Made by a program: the position numbers and the translations under genes
Shown here: positions 48,986-62,753 of the stretch, in pieces
Layout: each line of letters starts with the position of its first letter
How positions within the stretch are numbered: the stretch's first letter is position 1
Notes under the pieces: generated by a model
The model's input: only the letters and a program-made list of their open reading frames with translations
The model's database searches: none
What the model was told of the DNA's origin: nothing
NCBI GenBank assembly: GCA_037893225.1
Contig: JAZGUH010000204.1
Span: 620,001-684,000, forward strand
Origin: Hippasteria phrygiana
Lineage: Eukaryota; Echinodermata; Asteroidea; Valvatida; Goniasteridae
Reading direction: 5' to 3'
DNA length: 64,000 bases

Positions 48986-51900
48986 ACATGTTGCAATTAT
49001 CGGCGGCTTCTTAGAGTTAAAACTTGTGGAGAAAATTCAAACCTCGCAATGTTTATTTTCTTTCCGGCCAACATCTGTGTGCATGTTACCGTCTATTTAT
49101 TGCTCCATGCATGTCAAATTCCCTGGGGTATGGACTTGCTTTACTCATTCATAATTGCATGAAATATCAACCAAATACAGTAATTTTGACATGTATGGAT
49201 AGCTTAGATCTGGCGCTACATGTTGCAATTATCGGCGGCTTCTTAGAGTTAACACTTGCGGAGAAAATTCAAACCTCGCAATGTTTATTTTCTTTCCGGC
49301 CAACATCTGTGTACATATTACCGTCTATTTATTGATCCATGCATGTCAAATTCCCTGGGGTATGGACTTGCTTTACTCATTCATAATTGCATGAAATATC
49401 AACCAAATGCAGTAATTTTGACTTGTATGTATAGCTTAGATCTGGCGCTACATGTTGCAATCATCGGCGGCTTCCCAGAGTTAAAACTTGTAGAGAAAAT
49501 TCAAACCTCGCAATGTTTATTTTCTTTCCGGCCAACATCTGTGTACATATTACCGTCTATTTATTGCTCCATGCCTGTCAAATTCCCTGGGGTATGGACT
49601 TGCTTTACTCATTCATAATTGCATGAAATATCAACCAAATGCAGTAATTTTGACTTGTATGTATAGCTTAGATCTGGCGCTACATGTTGCAATCATCGGC
49701 GGCTTCCCAGAGTTAAAACTTGTAGAGAAAATTCAAACCTCGCAATGTTTATTTTCTTTCCGGCCAACATCTGTGTACATATTACCGTCTATTTATTGCT
49801 CCATGCATGTCAAATTCCCTGGGGTATGGACTTGCTTTACTCATTCATAATTGCATGAAATATCAACCAAATTCAGTAATTTTGACATGTATGGATAGCT
49901 TAGATCTGGCGCTACATGTTGCAATTATCGGCGGCTTCTTAGAGTTAACACTTGTAGAGAAAATTCAAACCTCGCAATGTTTATTTTCTTTCCGGCCACC
50001 ATCTGTGTGCATATTACCTTTTATTTATTGCTCCATGCCTGTCAAATTCCCTGGGGTATGGACTTGCTTTACTCATTCATAATTGCATGAAATATCAACC
50101 AAATGCAGTAATTTTGACATGTATGTATAGCTTAGATCTGGCGCTACATGTTGCAATCATCGGCGGCTTCTTAGAGTTCAAACTTGTAGAGAAAATTCAA
50201 ACCTCGCAATGTTTATTTTCTTTCCGGCCAACATCTGTGTACATATTACCGTCTATTTATTGCTCCACGCACGTCAAATTCCCTGGGGTATGGACTTGCT
50301 TTACTCATTCATAATTGCATGAAATATCAACCAAATCCAATAATTTTGACATGTATGTATAGCTTAGATCTGGCGCTACATGTTGCAATCATCGGCGGCT
50401 TCTTAGAGTTAACACTTGCGGAGAAAATTCAAACCTCGCAATGTTTATTTTCTTTCCGGCCAACATCTGTGTACATATTACCGTCTATTTATTGATCCAT
50501 GCATGTCAAATTCCCTGGGGTATGGACTTGCTTTACTCATTCATAATTGCATGAAATATCAACCAAATGCAGTAATTTTGACTTGTATGTATAGCTTAGA
50601 TCTGGCGCTACATGTTGCAATCATCGGCGGCTTCCCAGAGTTAAAACTTGTAGAGAAAATTCAAACCTCGCAATGTTTATTTTCTTTCCGGCCAACATCT
50701 GTGTACATATTACCGTCTATTTATTGCTCCATGCCTGTCAAATTCCCTGGGGTATGGACTTGCTTTACTCATTCATAATTGCATGAAATATCAACCAAAT
50801 GCAGTAATTTTGACTTGTATGTATAGCTTAGATCTGGCGCTACATGTTGCAATCATCGGCGGCTTCCCAGAGTTAAAACTTGTAGAGAAAATTCAAACCT
50901 CGCAATGTTTATTTTCTTTCCGGCCAACATCTGTGTACATATTACCGTCTATTTATTGCTCCATGCATGTCAAATTCCCTGGGGTATGGACTTGCTTTAC
51001 TCATTCATAATTGCATGAAATATCAACCAAATTCAGTAATTTTGACATGTATGGATAGCTTAGATCTGGCGCTACATGTTGCAATTATCGGCGGCTTCTT
51101 AGAGTTAACTCTTGTAGAGAAAATTCAAACCTCGCAATGTTTATTTTCTTTCCGGCCACCATCTGTGTGCATATTACCTTTTATTTATTGCTCCATGCCT
51201 GTCAAATTCCCTGGGGTATGGACTTGCTTTACTCATTCATAATTGCATGAAATATCAACCAAATCCAGTAATTTTGACATGTATGTATAGCTTAGATCTG
51301 GCGCTACATGTTGCAATCATCGGCGGCTTCTTAGAGTTCAAACTTGTAGAGAAAATTCAAACCTCGCAATGTTTATTTTCTTTCCGGCCAACATCTGTGT
51401 ACATATTACCGTCTATTTATTGCTCCACGCACGTCAAATTCCCTGGGGTATGGACTTGCTTTACTCATTCATAATTGCATGAAATATCAACCAAATCCAA
51501 TAATTTTGACATGTATGTATAGCTTAGATCTGGCGCTACATGTTGCAATCATCGGCGGCTTCCCAGAGTTAAAACTTGTGGAGAAAATTCGAACCTCGCA
51601 ATGTTTATTTTCTTTCCGGCCAACATCTGTGTACATATTACCGTCTATTTATTGCTCCATGCCTGTCAAATTCCCTGGGGTATGGACTTGCTTTACTCAT
51701 TCATAATTGCATGAAATATCAACCAAATTCAGTAATTTTGACATGTATGTATAGCTTAGATCTGGCGCTACATGTTGCAATTATCGGCGGCTTCTTAGAG
51801 TTAAAACTTGTGGAGAAAACTCAAACCTCGCAATGTTTATTTTCTTTCCGGCCAACATCTGTCTATTTATTGCTCCATGCATGTCAAATTCCCTGGGGTA

Positions 51901-52345
51901 TGGACTTGCTTTACTCATTCATAATTGCATGAAATATCAACCAAATACAGTAATTCTGACATGTATGGATAGCTTAGATCTGGCGCTACATGTTGCAATT
52001 ATCGGCGGCTTCTTAGAGTTAACACTTGCAGAGAAAATTCAAACCTCGCAATGTTTATTTTCTTTCCGGCCAACATCTGTGTACATATTACCGTCTATTT
52101 ATTGCTCCACGCACGTCAAATTCCCTGGGGTATGGACTTGCTTTACTCATTCATAATTGCATGAAATATCAACCAAATCCAGTAATTTTGACTTGTATGT
52201 ATAGCTTAGATCTGGCGCTACATGTTGCAATCATCGGCGGCTTCCCAGAGTTAAAACTTGTAGAGAAAATTCAAACCTCGCAATGTTTATTTTCTTTCCG
52301 GCCAACATCTGTGTACATATTACCGTCTATTTATTGCTCCATGCA
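48947..52345 (+). repeat. 3.4-kb block repeated at +5,076 bp (left copy)
   Basis: This block matches 54023-57421. It contains a 5-mer doublet (49159-50318 and 50319-51478) and one 218-bp unit. Differences noticed are CCAATAATT at 50336 against CCAAGAATT, and GTATGGACT against GTATGAACT at 56757. Confidence 0.87.
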
Positions 52346-52392
52346 TGTCAAATTCCCTGGGGTATGGACTTGCTTTACTCATTCATAATTGC

Positions 52393-53829
52393 ATGAAATA
52401 TCAACCAAATGCAGTAATTTTGACTTGTATGTATAGCTTAGATCTGGCGCTACATGTTGCAATCATCGGCGGCTTCCCAGAGTTAAAACTTGTAGAGAAA
52501 ATTCAAACCTCGCAATGTTTATTTTCTTTCCGGCCAACATCTGTGTACATATTACCGTCTATTTATTGCTCCATGCCTGTCAAATTCCCTGGGGTATGGA
52601 CTTGCTTTACTCATTCATAATTGCATGAAATATCAACCAAATGCAGTAATTTTGACTTGTATGTATAGCTTAGATCTGGCGCTACATGTTGCAATCATCG
52701 GCGGCTTCCCAGAGTTAAAACTTGTAGAGAAAATTCAAACCTCGCAATGTTTATTTTCTTTCCGGCCAACATCTGTGTACATATTACCGTCTATTTATTG
52801 CTCCACGCACGTCAAATTCCCTGGGGTATGGACTTGCTTTACTCATTCATAATTGCATGAAATATCAACCAAATCCAATAATTTTGACATGTATGTATAG
52901 CTTAGATCTGGCGCTACATGTTGCAATCATCGGCGGCTTCCCAGAGTTAAAACTTGTGGAGAAAATTCGAACCTCGCAATGTTTATTTTCTTTCCGGCCA
53001 ACATCTGTGTACATATTACCGTCTATTTATTGCTCCATGCCTGTCAAATTCCCTGGGGTATGGACTTGCTTTACTCATTCATAATTGCATGAAATATCAA
53101 CCAAATTCAGTAATTTTGACATGTATGTATAGCTTAGATCTGGCGCTACATGTTGCAATTATCGGCGGCTTCTTAGAGTTAAAACTTGTGGAGAAAACTC
53201 AAACCTCGCAATGTTTATTTTCTTTCCGGCCAACATCTGTCTATTTATTGCTCCATGCATGTCAAATTCCCTGGGGTATGGACTTGCTTTACTCATTCAT
53301 AATTGCATGAAATATCAACCAAATACAGTAATTCTGACATGTATGGATAGCTTAGATCTGGCGCTACATGTTGCAATTATCGGCGGCTTCTTAGAGTTAA
53401 CACTTGCAGAGAAAATTCAAACCTCGCAATGTTTATTTTCTTCCCGGCCACCATCTGTGTGCATATTACCTTTTGTTTATTGCTCCATGCCTGTCAAATT
53501 CCCTGGGGTATGGACTTGCTTTACTCATTCATAATTGCATGAAATATCAACCAAATGCAGTAATTTTGACATGTATGTATAGCTTAGATCTGGCGCTACA
53601 TGTTGCAATCATCGGCGGCTTCTTAGAGTTCAAACTTGTAGAGAAAATTCAAACCTCGCAATGTTTATTTTCTTTCCGGCCAACATCTGTGTACATATTA
53701 CCGTCTATTTATTGCTCCACGCACGTCAAATTCCCTGGGGTATGGACTTGCTTTACTCATTTATAATTGCATGAAATATCAACCAAATCCAGTAATTTTG
53801 ACATGTATGTATAGCTTAGATCTGGCGCT
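52393..53829 (+). repeat. Block repeated at +4,844 bp (right copy)
   Basis: This is the partner of 47549-48985. The correspondence is lost inside the unit at 53771, which is an inserted A-like unit. Confidence 0.85.
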
Positions 53830-54002
53830 ACATGTTGCAATCATCGGCGGCTTCCCAGAGTTAAAACTTGTAGAGAAAATTTAAACCTCGCAATGTTTAT
53901 TTTCTTTCCGGCCAACATCTGTGTACATATTACCGTCTATTTATTGCTCCATGCCTGTCAAATTTTCTGGGGTATGGACTTGCTTTACTCATTCATAATT
54001 GC
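53771..54002 (+). repeat. Extra monomer inside the right HOR copy
   Basis: The block offset changes from 4,844 to 5,076 bp across this unit, so one 232-bp unit has been gained here (or lost from the left copy between 48926 and 48950). It carries ATTTAAACC at 109-117, the only TA state seen at the 112-113 CpG site, and TTTTCTGGGG. Confidence 0.85.
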
Positions 54003-54022
54003 ATGAAATATCAACCAAATTC

Positions 54023-57000
54023 AGTAATTTTGACATGTATGTATAGCTTAGATCTGGCGCTACATGTTGCAATTATCGGCGGCTTCTTAGAGTTAAAACT
54101 TGTGGAGAAAATTCAAACCTCGCAATGTTTATTTTCTTTCCGGCCAACATCTGTGTGCATGTTACCGTCTATTTATTGCTCCATGCATGTCAAATTCCCT
54201 GGGGTATGGACTTGCTTTACTCATTCATAATTGCATGAAATATCAACCAAATACAGTAATTTTGACATGTATGGATAGCTTAGATCTGGCGCTACATGTT
54301 GCAATTATCGGCGGCTTCTTAGAGTTAACACTTGCGGAGAAAATTCAAACCTCGCAATGTTTATTTTCTTTCCGGCCAACATCTGTGTACATATTACCGT
54401 CTATTTATTGATCCATGCATGTCAAATTCCCTGGGGTATGGACTTGCTTTACTCATTCATAATTGCATGAAATATCAACCAAATGCAGTAATTTTGACTT
54501 GTATGTATAGCTTAGATCTGGCGCTACATGTTGCAATCATCGGCGGCTTCCCAGAGTTAAAACTTGTAGAGAAAATTCAAACCTCGCAATGTTTATTTTC
54601 TTTCCGGCCAACATCTGTGTACATATTACCGTCTATTTATTGCTCCATGCCTGTCAAATTCCCTGGGGTATGGACTTGCTTTACTCATTCATAATTGCAT
54701 GAAATATCAACCAAATGCAGTAATTTTGACTTGTATGTATAGCTTAGATCTGGCGCTACATGTTGCAATCATCGGCGGCTTCCCAGAGTTAAAACTTGTA
54801 GAGAAAATTCAAACCTCGCAATGTTTATTTTCTTTCCGGCCAACATCTGTGTACATATTACCGTCTATTTATTGCTCCATGCATGTCAAATTCCCTGGGG
54901 TATGGACTTGCTTTACTCATTCATAATTGCATGAAATATCAACCAAATTCAGTAATTTTGACATGTATGGATAGCTTAGATCTGGCGCTACATGTTGCAA
55001 TTATCGGCGGCTTCTTAGAGTTAACACTTGTAGAGAAAATTCAAACCTCGCAATGTTTATTTTCTTTCCGGCCACCATCTGTGTGCATATTACCTTTTAT
55101 TTATTGCTCCATGCCTGTCAAATTCCCTGGGGTATGGACTTGCTTTACTCATTCATAATTGCATGAAATATCAACCAAATGCAGTAATTTTGACATGTAT
55201 GTATAGCTTAGATCTGGCGCTACATGTTGCAATCATCGGCGGCTTCTTAGAGTTCAAACTTGTAGAGAAAATTCAAACCTCGCAATGTTTATTTTCTTTC
55301 CGGCCAACATCTGTGTACATATTACCGTCTATTTATTGCTCCACGCACGTCAAATTCCCTGGGGTATGGACTTGCTTTACTCATTCATAATTGCATGAAA
55401 TATCAACCAAATCCAAGAATTTTGACATGTATGTATAGCTTAGATCTGGCGCTACATGTTGCAATCATCGGCGGCTTCTTAGAGTTAACACTTGCGGAGA
55501 AAATTCAAACCTCGCAATGTTTATTTTCTTTCCGGCCAACATCTGTGTACATATTACCGTCTATTTATTGATCCATGCATGTCAAATTCCCTGGGGTATG
55601 GACTTGCTTTACTCATTCATAATTGCATGAAATATCAACCAAATGCAGTAATTTTGACTTGTATGTATAGCTTAGATCTGGCGCTACATGTTGCAATCAT
55701 CGGCGGCTTCCCAGAGTTAAAACTTGTAGAGAAAATTCAAACCTCGCAATGTTTATTTTCTTTCCGGCCAACATCTGTGTACATATTACCGTCTATTTAT
55801 TGCTCCATGCCTGTCAAATTCCCTGGGGTATGGACTTGCTTTACTCATTCATAATTGCATGAAATATCAACCAAATGCAGTAATTTTGACTTGTATGTAT
55901 AGCTTAGATCTGGCGCTACATGTTGCAATCATCGGCGGCTTCCCAGAGTTAAAACTTGTAGAGAAAATTCAAACCTCGCAATGTTTATTTTCTTTCCGGC
56001 CAACATCTGTGTACATATTACCGTCTATTTATTGCTCCATGCATGTCAAATTCCCTGGGGTATGGACTTGCTTTACTCATTCATAATTGCATGAAATATC
56101 AACCAAATTCAGTAATTTTGACATGTATGGATAGCTTAGATCTGGCGCTACATGTTGCAATTATCGGCGGCTTCTTAGAGTTAACTCTTGTAGAGAAAAT
56201 TCAAACCTCGCAATGTTTATTTTCTTTCCGGCCACCATCTGTGTGCATATTACCTTTTATTTATTGCTCCATGCCTGTCAAATTCCCTGGGGTATGGACT
56301 TGCTTTACTCATTCATAATTGCATGAAATATCAACCAAATCCAGTAATTTTGACATGTATGTATAGCTTAGATCTGGCGCTACATGTTGCAATCATCGGC
56401 GGCTTCTTAGAGTTCAAACTTGTAGAGAAAATTCAAACCTCGCAATGTTTATTTTCTTTCCGGCCAACATCTGTGTACATATTACCGTCTATTTATTGCT
56501 CCACGCACGTCAAATTCCCTGGGGTATGGACTTGCTTTACTCATTCATAATTGCATGAAATATCAACCAAATCCAATAATTTTGACATGTATGTATAGCT
56601 TAGATCTGGCGCTACATGTTGCAATCATCGGCGGCTTCCCAGAGTTAAAACTTGTGGAGAAAATTCGAACCTCGCAATGTTTATTTTCTTTCCGGCCAAC
56701 ATCTGTGTACATATTACCGTCTATTTATTGCTCCATGCCTGTCAAATTCCCTGGGGTATGAACTTGCTTTACTCATTCATAATTGCATGAAATATCAACC
56801 AAATTCAGTAATTTTGACATGTATGTATAGCTTAGATCTGGCGCTACATGTTGCAATTATCGGCGGCTTCTTAGAGTTAAAACTTGTGGAGAAAACTCAA
56901 ACCTCGCAATGTTTATTTTCTTTCCGGCCAACATCTGTCTATTTATTGCTCCATGCATGTCAAATTCCCTGGGGTATGGACTTGCTTTACTCATTCATAA

Positions 57001-57421
57001 TTGCATGAAATATCAACCAAATACAGTAATTCTGACATGTATGGATAGCTTAGATCTGGCGCTACATGTTGCAATTATCGGCGGCTTCTTAGAGTTAACA
57101 CTTGCAGAGAAAATTCAAACCTCGCAATGTTTATTTTCTTTCCGGCCAACATCTGTGTACATATTACCGTCTATTTATTGCTCCACGCACGTCAAATTCC
57201 CTGGGGTATGGACTTGCTTTACTCATTCATAATTGCATGAAATATCAACCAAATCCAGTAATTTTGACATGTATGTATAGCTTAGATCTGGCGCTACATG
57301 TTGCAATCATCGGCGGCTTCCCAGAGTTAAAACTTGTAGAGAAAATTCAAACCTCGCAATGTTTATTTTCTTTCCGGCCAACATCTGTGTACATATTACC
57401 GTCTATTTATTGCTCCATGCC
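54023..57421 (+). repeat. 3.4-kb block repeated at +5,076 bp (right copy)
   Basis: This is the partner of 48947-52345, with the internal 5-mer doublet at 54235-55394 and 55395-56554. It diverges at the end of the unit at 57237. Confidence 0.87.
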
Positions 57422-58164
57422 TGTCAAATTTTCTGGGGTATGGACTTGCTTTACTCATTCATAATTGCATGAAATATCAACCAAATTCAGTAATTTTGAC
57501 ATGTATGTATAGCTTAGATCTGGCGCTACATGTTGCAATTATCGGCGGCTTCTTAGAGTTAAAACTTGTGGAGAAAATTCAAACCTCGCAATGTTTATTT
57601 TCTTTCCGGCCAACATCTGTGTGCATGTTACCGTCTATTTATTGCTCCATGCATGTCAAATTCCCTGGGGTATGGACTTGCTTTACTCATTCATAATTGC
57701 ATGAAATATCAACCAAATACAGTAATTTTGACATGTATGGATAGCTTAGATCTGGCGCTACATGTTGCAATTATCGGCGGCTTCTTAGAGTTAACACTTG
57801 CGGAGAAAATTCAAACCTCGCAATGTTTATTTTCTTTCCGGCCAACATCTGTGTACATATTACCGTCTATTTATTGATCCATGCATGTCAAATTCCCTGG
57901 GGTATGGACTTGCTTTACTCATTCATAATTGCATGAAATATCAACCAAATGCAGTAATTTTGACTTGTATGTATAGCTTAGATCTGGCGCTACATGTTGC
58001 AATCATCGGCGGCTTCCCAGAGTTAAAACTTGTAGAGAAAATTCAAACCTCGCAATGTTTATTTTCTTTCCGGCCAACATCTGTGTACATATTACCGTCT
58101 ATTTATTGCTCCATGCCTGTCAAATTCCCTGGGGTATGGACTTGCTTTACTCATTCATAATTGC
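57237..58164 (+). repeat. 928-bp 4-mer, copy 1
   Basis: Four units run in this order: A-like with TTTTCTGGGG, B with TGTGCATG, GCGGAG/TGATCC, and G19 with GACTTG. They are repeated immediately downstream. Confidence 0.88.
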
Positions 58165-59092
58165 ATGAAATATCAACCAAATCCAGTAATTTTGACATGT
58201 ATGTATAGCTTAGATCTGGCGCTACATGTTGCAATCATCGGCGGCTTCCCAGAGTTAAAACTTGTAGAGAAAATTCAAACCTCGCAATGTTTATTTTCTT
58301 TCCGGCCAACATCTGTGTACATATTACCGTCTATTTATTGCTCCATGCCTGTCAAATTTTCTGGGGTATGGACTTGCTTTACTCATTCATAATTGCATGA
58401 AATATCAACCAAATTCAGTAATTTTGACATGTATGTATAGCTTAGATCTGGCGCTACATGTTGCAATTATCGGCGGCTTCTTAGAGTTAAAACTTGTGGA
58501 GAAAATTCAAACCTCGCAATGTTTATTTTCTTTCCGGCCAACATCTGTTTGCATGTTACCGTCTATTTATTGCTCCATGCATGTCAAATTCCCTGGGGTA
58601 TGGACTTGCTTTACTCATTCATAATTGCATGAAATATCAACCAAATACAGTAATTTTGACATGTATGGATAGCTTAGATCTGGCGCTACATGTTGCAATT
58701 ATCGGCGGCTTCTTAGAGTTAACACTTGCGGAGAAAATTCAAACCTCGCAATGTTTATTTTCTTTCCGGCCAACATCTGTGTACATATTACCGTCTATTT
58801 ATTGATCCATGCATGTCAAATTCCCTGGGGTATGGACTTGCTTTACTCATTCATAATTGCATGAAATATCAACCAAATGCAGTAATTTTGACTTGTATGT
58901 ATAGCTTAGATCTGGCGCTACATGTTGCAATCATCGGCGGCTTCCCAGAGTTAAAACTTGTAGAGAAAATTCAAACCTCGCAATGTTTATTTTCTTTCCG
59001 GCCAACATCTGTGTACATATTACCGTCTATTTATTGCTCCATGCCTGTCAAATTCCCTGGGGTATGGACTTGCTTTACTCATTCATAATTGC
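58165..59092 (+). repeat. 928-bp 4-mer, copy 2
   Basis: This is the tandem partner of 57237-58164. It has a private CTGTTTGCATG at 58545. Confidence 0.88.
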
Positions 59093-59324
59093 ATGAAATA
59101 TCAACCAAATGCAGTAATTTTGACTTGTATGTATAGCTTAGATCTGGCGCTACATGTTGCAATCATCGGCGGCTTCCCAGAGTTAAAACTTGTAGAGAAA
59201 ATTCAAACCTCGCAATGTTTATTTTCTTTCCGGCCAACATCTGTGTACATATTACCGTCTATTTATTGCTCCATGCATGTCAAATTCCCTGGGGTATGGA
59301 CTTGCTTTACTCATTCATAATTGC

Positions 59325-59556
59325 ATGAAATATCAACCAAATTCAGTAATTTTGACATGTATGGATAGCTTAGATCTGGCGCTACATGTTGCAATCATCG
59401 GCGGCTTCTTAGAGTTCAAACTTGTAGAGAAAATTCAAACCTCGCAATGTTTATTTTCTTTCCGGCCAACATCTGTGTACATATTACCGTCTATTTATTG
59501 CTCCACGCACGTCAAATTCCCTGGGGTATGGACTTGCTTTACTCATTCATAATTGC
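59325..59556 (+). repeat. Chimeric monomer
   Basis: The first part (T19, G40) is from the unit type at 60253. The rest (C72, C93, CACGCACG) is from the type at 60485. In the flanking 5-mers these two types are adjacent separate units. Here they are fused, so the block 58629-59556 is a 4-mer where its neighbours are 5-mers. The exchange point lies between unit positions 40 and 72. Confidence 0.82.
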
Positions 59557-60429
59557 ATGAAATATCAACCAAATCCAATAATTTTGACATGTATGTATAG
59601 CTTAGATCTGGCGCTACATGTTGCAATCATCGGCGGCTTCTTAGAGTTAACACTTGCGGAGAAAATTCAAACCTCGCAATGTTTATTTTCTTTCCGGCCA
59701 ACATCTGTGTACATATTACCGTCTATTTATTGATCCATGCATGTCAAATTCCCTGGGGTATGGACTTGCTTTACTCATTCATAATTGCATGAAATATCAA
59801 CCAAATGCAGTAATTTTGACTTGTATGTATAGCTTAGATCTGGCGCTACATGTTGCAATCATCGGCGGCTTCCCAGAGTTAAAACTTGTAGAGAAAATTC
59901 AAACCTCGCAATGTTTATTTTCTTTCCGGCCAACATCTGTGTACATATTACCGTCTATTTATTGCTCCATGCCTGTCAAATTCCCTGGGGTATGGACTTG
60001 CTTTACTCATTCATAATTGCATGAAATATCAACCAAATGCAGTAATTTTGACTTGTATGTATAGCTTAGATCTGGCGCTACATGTTGCAATCATCGGCGG
60101 CTTCCCAGAGTTAAAACTTGTAGAGAAAATTCAAACCTCGCAATGTTTATTTTCTTTCCGGCCAACATCTGTGTACATATTACCGTCTATTTATTGCTCC
60201 ATGCATGTCAAATTCCCTGGGGTATGGACTTGCTTTACTCATTCATAATTGCATGAAATATCAACCAAATTCAGTAATTTTGACATGTATGGATAGCTTA
60301 GATCTGGCGCTACATGTTGCAATTATCGGCGGCTTCTTAGAGTTAACACTTGTAGAGAAAATTCAAACCTCGCAATGTTTATTTTCTTTCCGGCCACCAT
60401 CTGTGTGCATATTACCTTTTATTTATTGC

Positions 60430-61593
60430 TCCATGCCTGTCAAATTCCCTGGGGTATGGACTTGCTTTACTCATTCGTAATTGCATGAAATATCAACCAA
60501 ATGCAGTAATTTTGACATGTATGTATAGCTTAGATCTGGCGCTACATGTTGCAATCATCGGCGGCTTCTTAGAGTTCAAACTTGTAGAGAAAATTCAAAC
60601 CTCGCAATGTTTATTTTCTTTCCGGCCAACATCTGTGTACATATTACCGTCTATTTATTGCTCCACGCACGTCAAATTCCCTGGGGTATGGACTTGCTTT
60701 ACTCATTCATAATTGCATGAAATATCAACCAAATCCAATAATTTTGACATGTATGTATAGCTTAGATCTGGCGCTACATGTTGCAATCATCGGCGGCTTC
60801 CCAGAGTTAAAACTTGTGGAGAAAATTCGAACCTCGCAATGTTTATTTTCTTTCCGGCCAACATCTGTGTACATATTACCGTCTATTTATTGCTCCATGC
60901 CAGTCAAATTCCCTGGGGTATGGACTTGCTTTACTCATTCATAATTGCATGAAATATCAACCAAATTCAGTAATTTTGACTTGTATGTATAGCTTAGATC
61001 TGGCGCTACATGTTGCAATTATCGGCGGCTTCTTAGGGTTAAAACTTGTGGAGAAAATTCAAACCTCGCAATGTTTATTTTCTTTCCGGCCAACATCTGT
61101 GTGCATGTTACCGTCTATTTATTGCTCCATGCATGTCAAATTCCCTGGGGTATGGACTTGCTTTACTCATTCATAATTGCATGAAATATCAACCAAATAC
61201 AGTAATTTTGACATGTATGGATAGCTTAGATCTGGCGCTACATGTTGCAATTATCGGCGGCTTCTTAGAATTAACACTTGTGGAGAAAATTCAAACCTCG
61301 CAATGTTTATTTTCTTTCCGGCCAACATCTGTGTACATATTACCGTCTATTTATTGCTCCATGCATGTCAAATTCCCTGGGGTATGGACTTGCTTTACTC
61401 ATTCATAATTGCATGAAATATCAACCAAATTCAGTATTTTTTACATGTATGTATAGCTTAGATCTGGCGCTACATGTTGCAATCATCGGCGGCTTCTTAG
61501 AGTTAACACTTGTGGAGAAAATTCAAACCTCGCAATGTTTATTTTCTTTCCGGCCAACATCTGTGTACATATTACCGTCTATTTATTGCTCCA
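60430..61593 (+). repeat. 1,160-bp 5-mer, copy 1
   Basis: Five units are repeated in tandem. Rare markers shared with copy 2 are GCCAGTCAAA (60899 and 62059), TTAGGGTTAA (61032 and 62192), TTAGAATTAA (61265 and 62425) and TATTTTTTACATG (61435 and 62595). Private changes are CATTCGTAAT at 60474 and GACTTG at 60977. Confidence 0.9.
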
Positions 61594-62753
61594 TGCCTGT
61601 CAAATTCCCTGGGGTATGGACTTGCTTTACTCATTCATAATTGCATGAAATATCAACCAAATGCAGTAATTTTGACATGTATGTATAGCTTAGATCTGGC
61701 GCTACATGTTGCAATCATCGGCGGCTTCTTAGAGTTCAAACTTGTAGAGAAAATTCAAACCTCGCAATGTTTATTTTCTTTCCGGCCAACATCTGTGTAC
61801 ATATTACCGTCTATTTATTGCTCCACGCACGTCAAATTCCCTGGGGTATGGACTTGCTTTACTCATTCATAATTGCATGAAAGATCAACCAAATCCAATA
61901 ATTTTGACATGTATGTATAGCTTAGATCTGGCGCTACATGTTGCAATCATCGGCGGCTTCCCAGAGTTAAAACTTGTGGAGAAAATTCGAACCTCGCAAT
62001 GTTTATTTTCTTTCCGGCCAACATCTGTGTACATATTACCGTCTATTTATTGCTCCATGCCAGTCAAATTCCCTGGGGTATGGACTTGCTTTACTCATTC
62101 ATAATTGCATGAAATATCAACCAAATTCAGTAATTTTGACATGTATGTATAGCTTAGATCTGGCGCTACATGTTGCAATTATCGGCGGCTTCTTAGGGTT
62201 AAAACTTGTGGAGAAAATTCAAACCTCGCAATGTTTATTTTCTTTCCGGCCAACATCTGTGTGCATGTTACCGTCTATTTATTGCTCCATGCATGTCAAA
62301 TTCCCTGGGGTATGGACTTGCTTTACTCATTCATAATTGCATGAAATATCAACCAAATACAGTAATTTTGACATGTATGGATAGCTTAGATCTGGCGCTA
62401 CATGTTGCAATTATCGGCGGCTTCTTAGAATTAACACTTGTGGAGAAAATTCAAACCTCGCAATGTTTATTTTCTTTCCGGCCAACATCTGTGTACATAT
62501 TACCGTCTATTTATTGCTCCATGCATGTCAAATTCCCTGGGGTATGGACTTGCTTTACTCATTCATAATTGCATGAAATATCAACCAAATTCAGTATTTT
62601 TTACATGTATGTATAGCTTAGATCTGGCGCTACATGTTGCAATCATCGGCGGCTTCTTAGAGTTAACACTTGTGGAGAAAATTCAAACCTCGCAATGTTT
62701 ATTTTCTTTCCGGCCAACATCTGTGTACATATTACCGTCTATTTATTGCTCCA
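61594..62753 (+). repeat. 1,160-bp 5-mer, copy 2
   Basis: This is the tandem partner of copy 1. Its private change is GAAAGATCAACC at 61879. It passes at its right end into an ACATATGTG unit (62805) and a GGCTACCC unit (63037). Confidence 0.9.
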
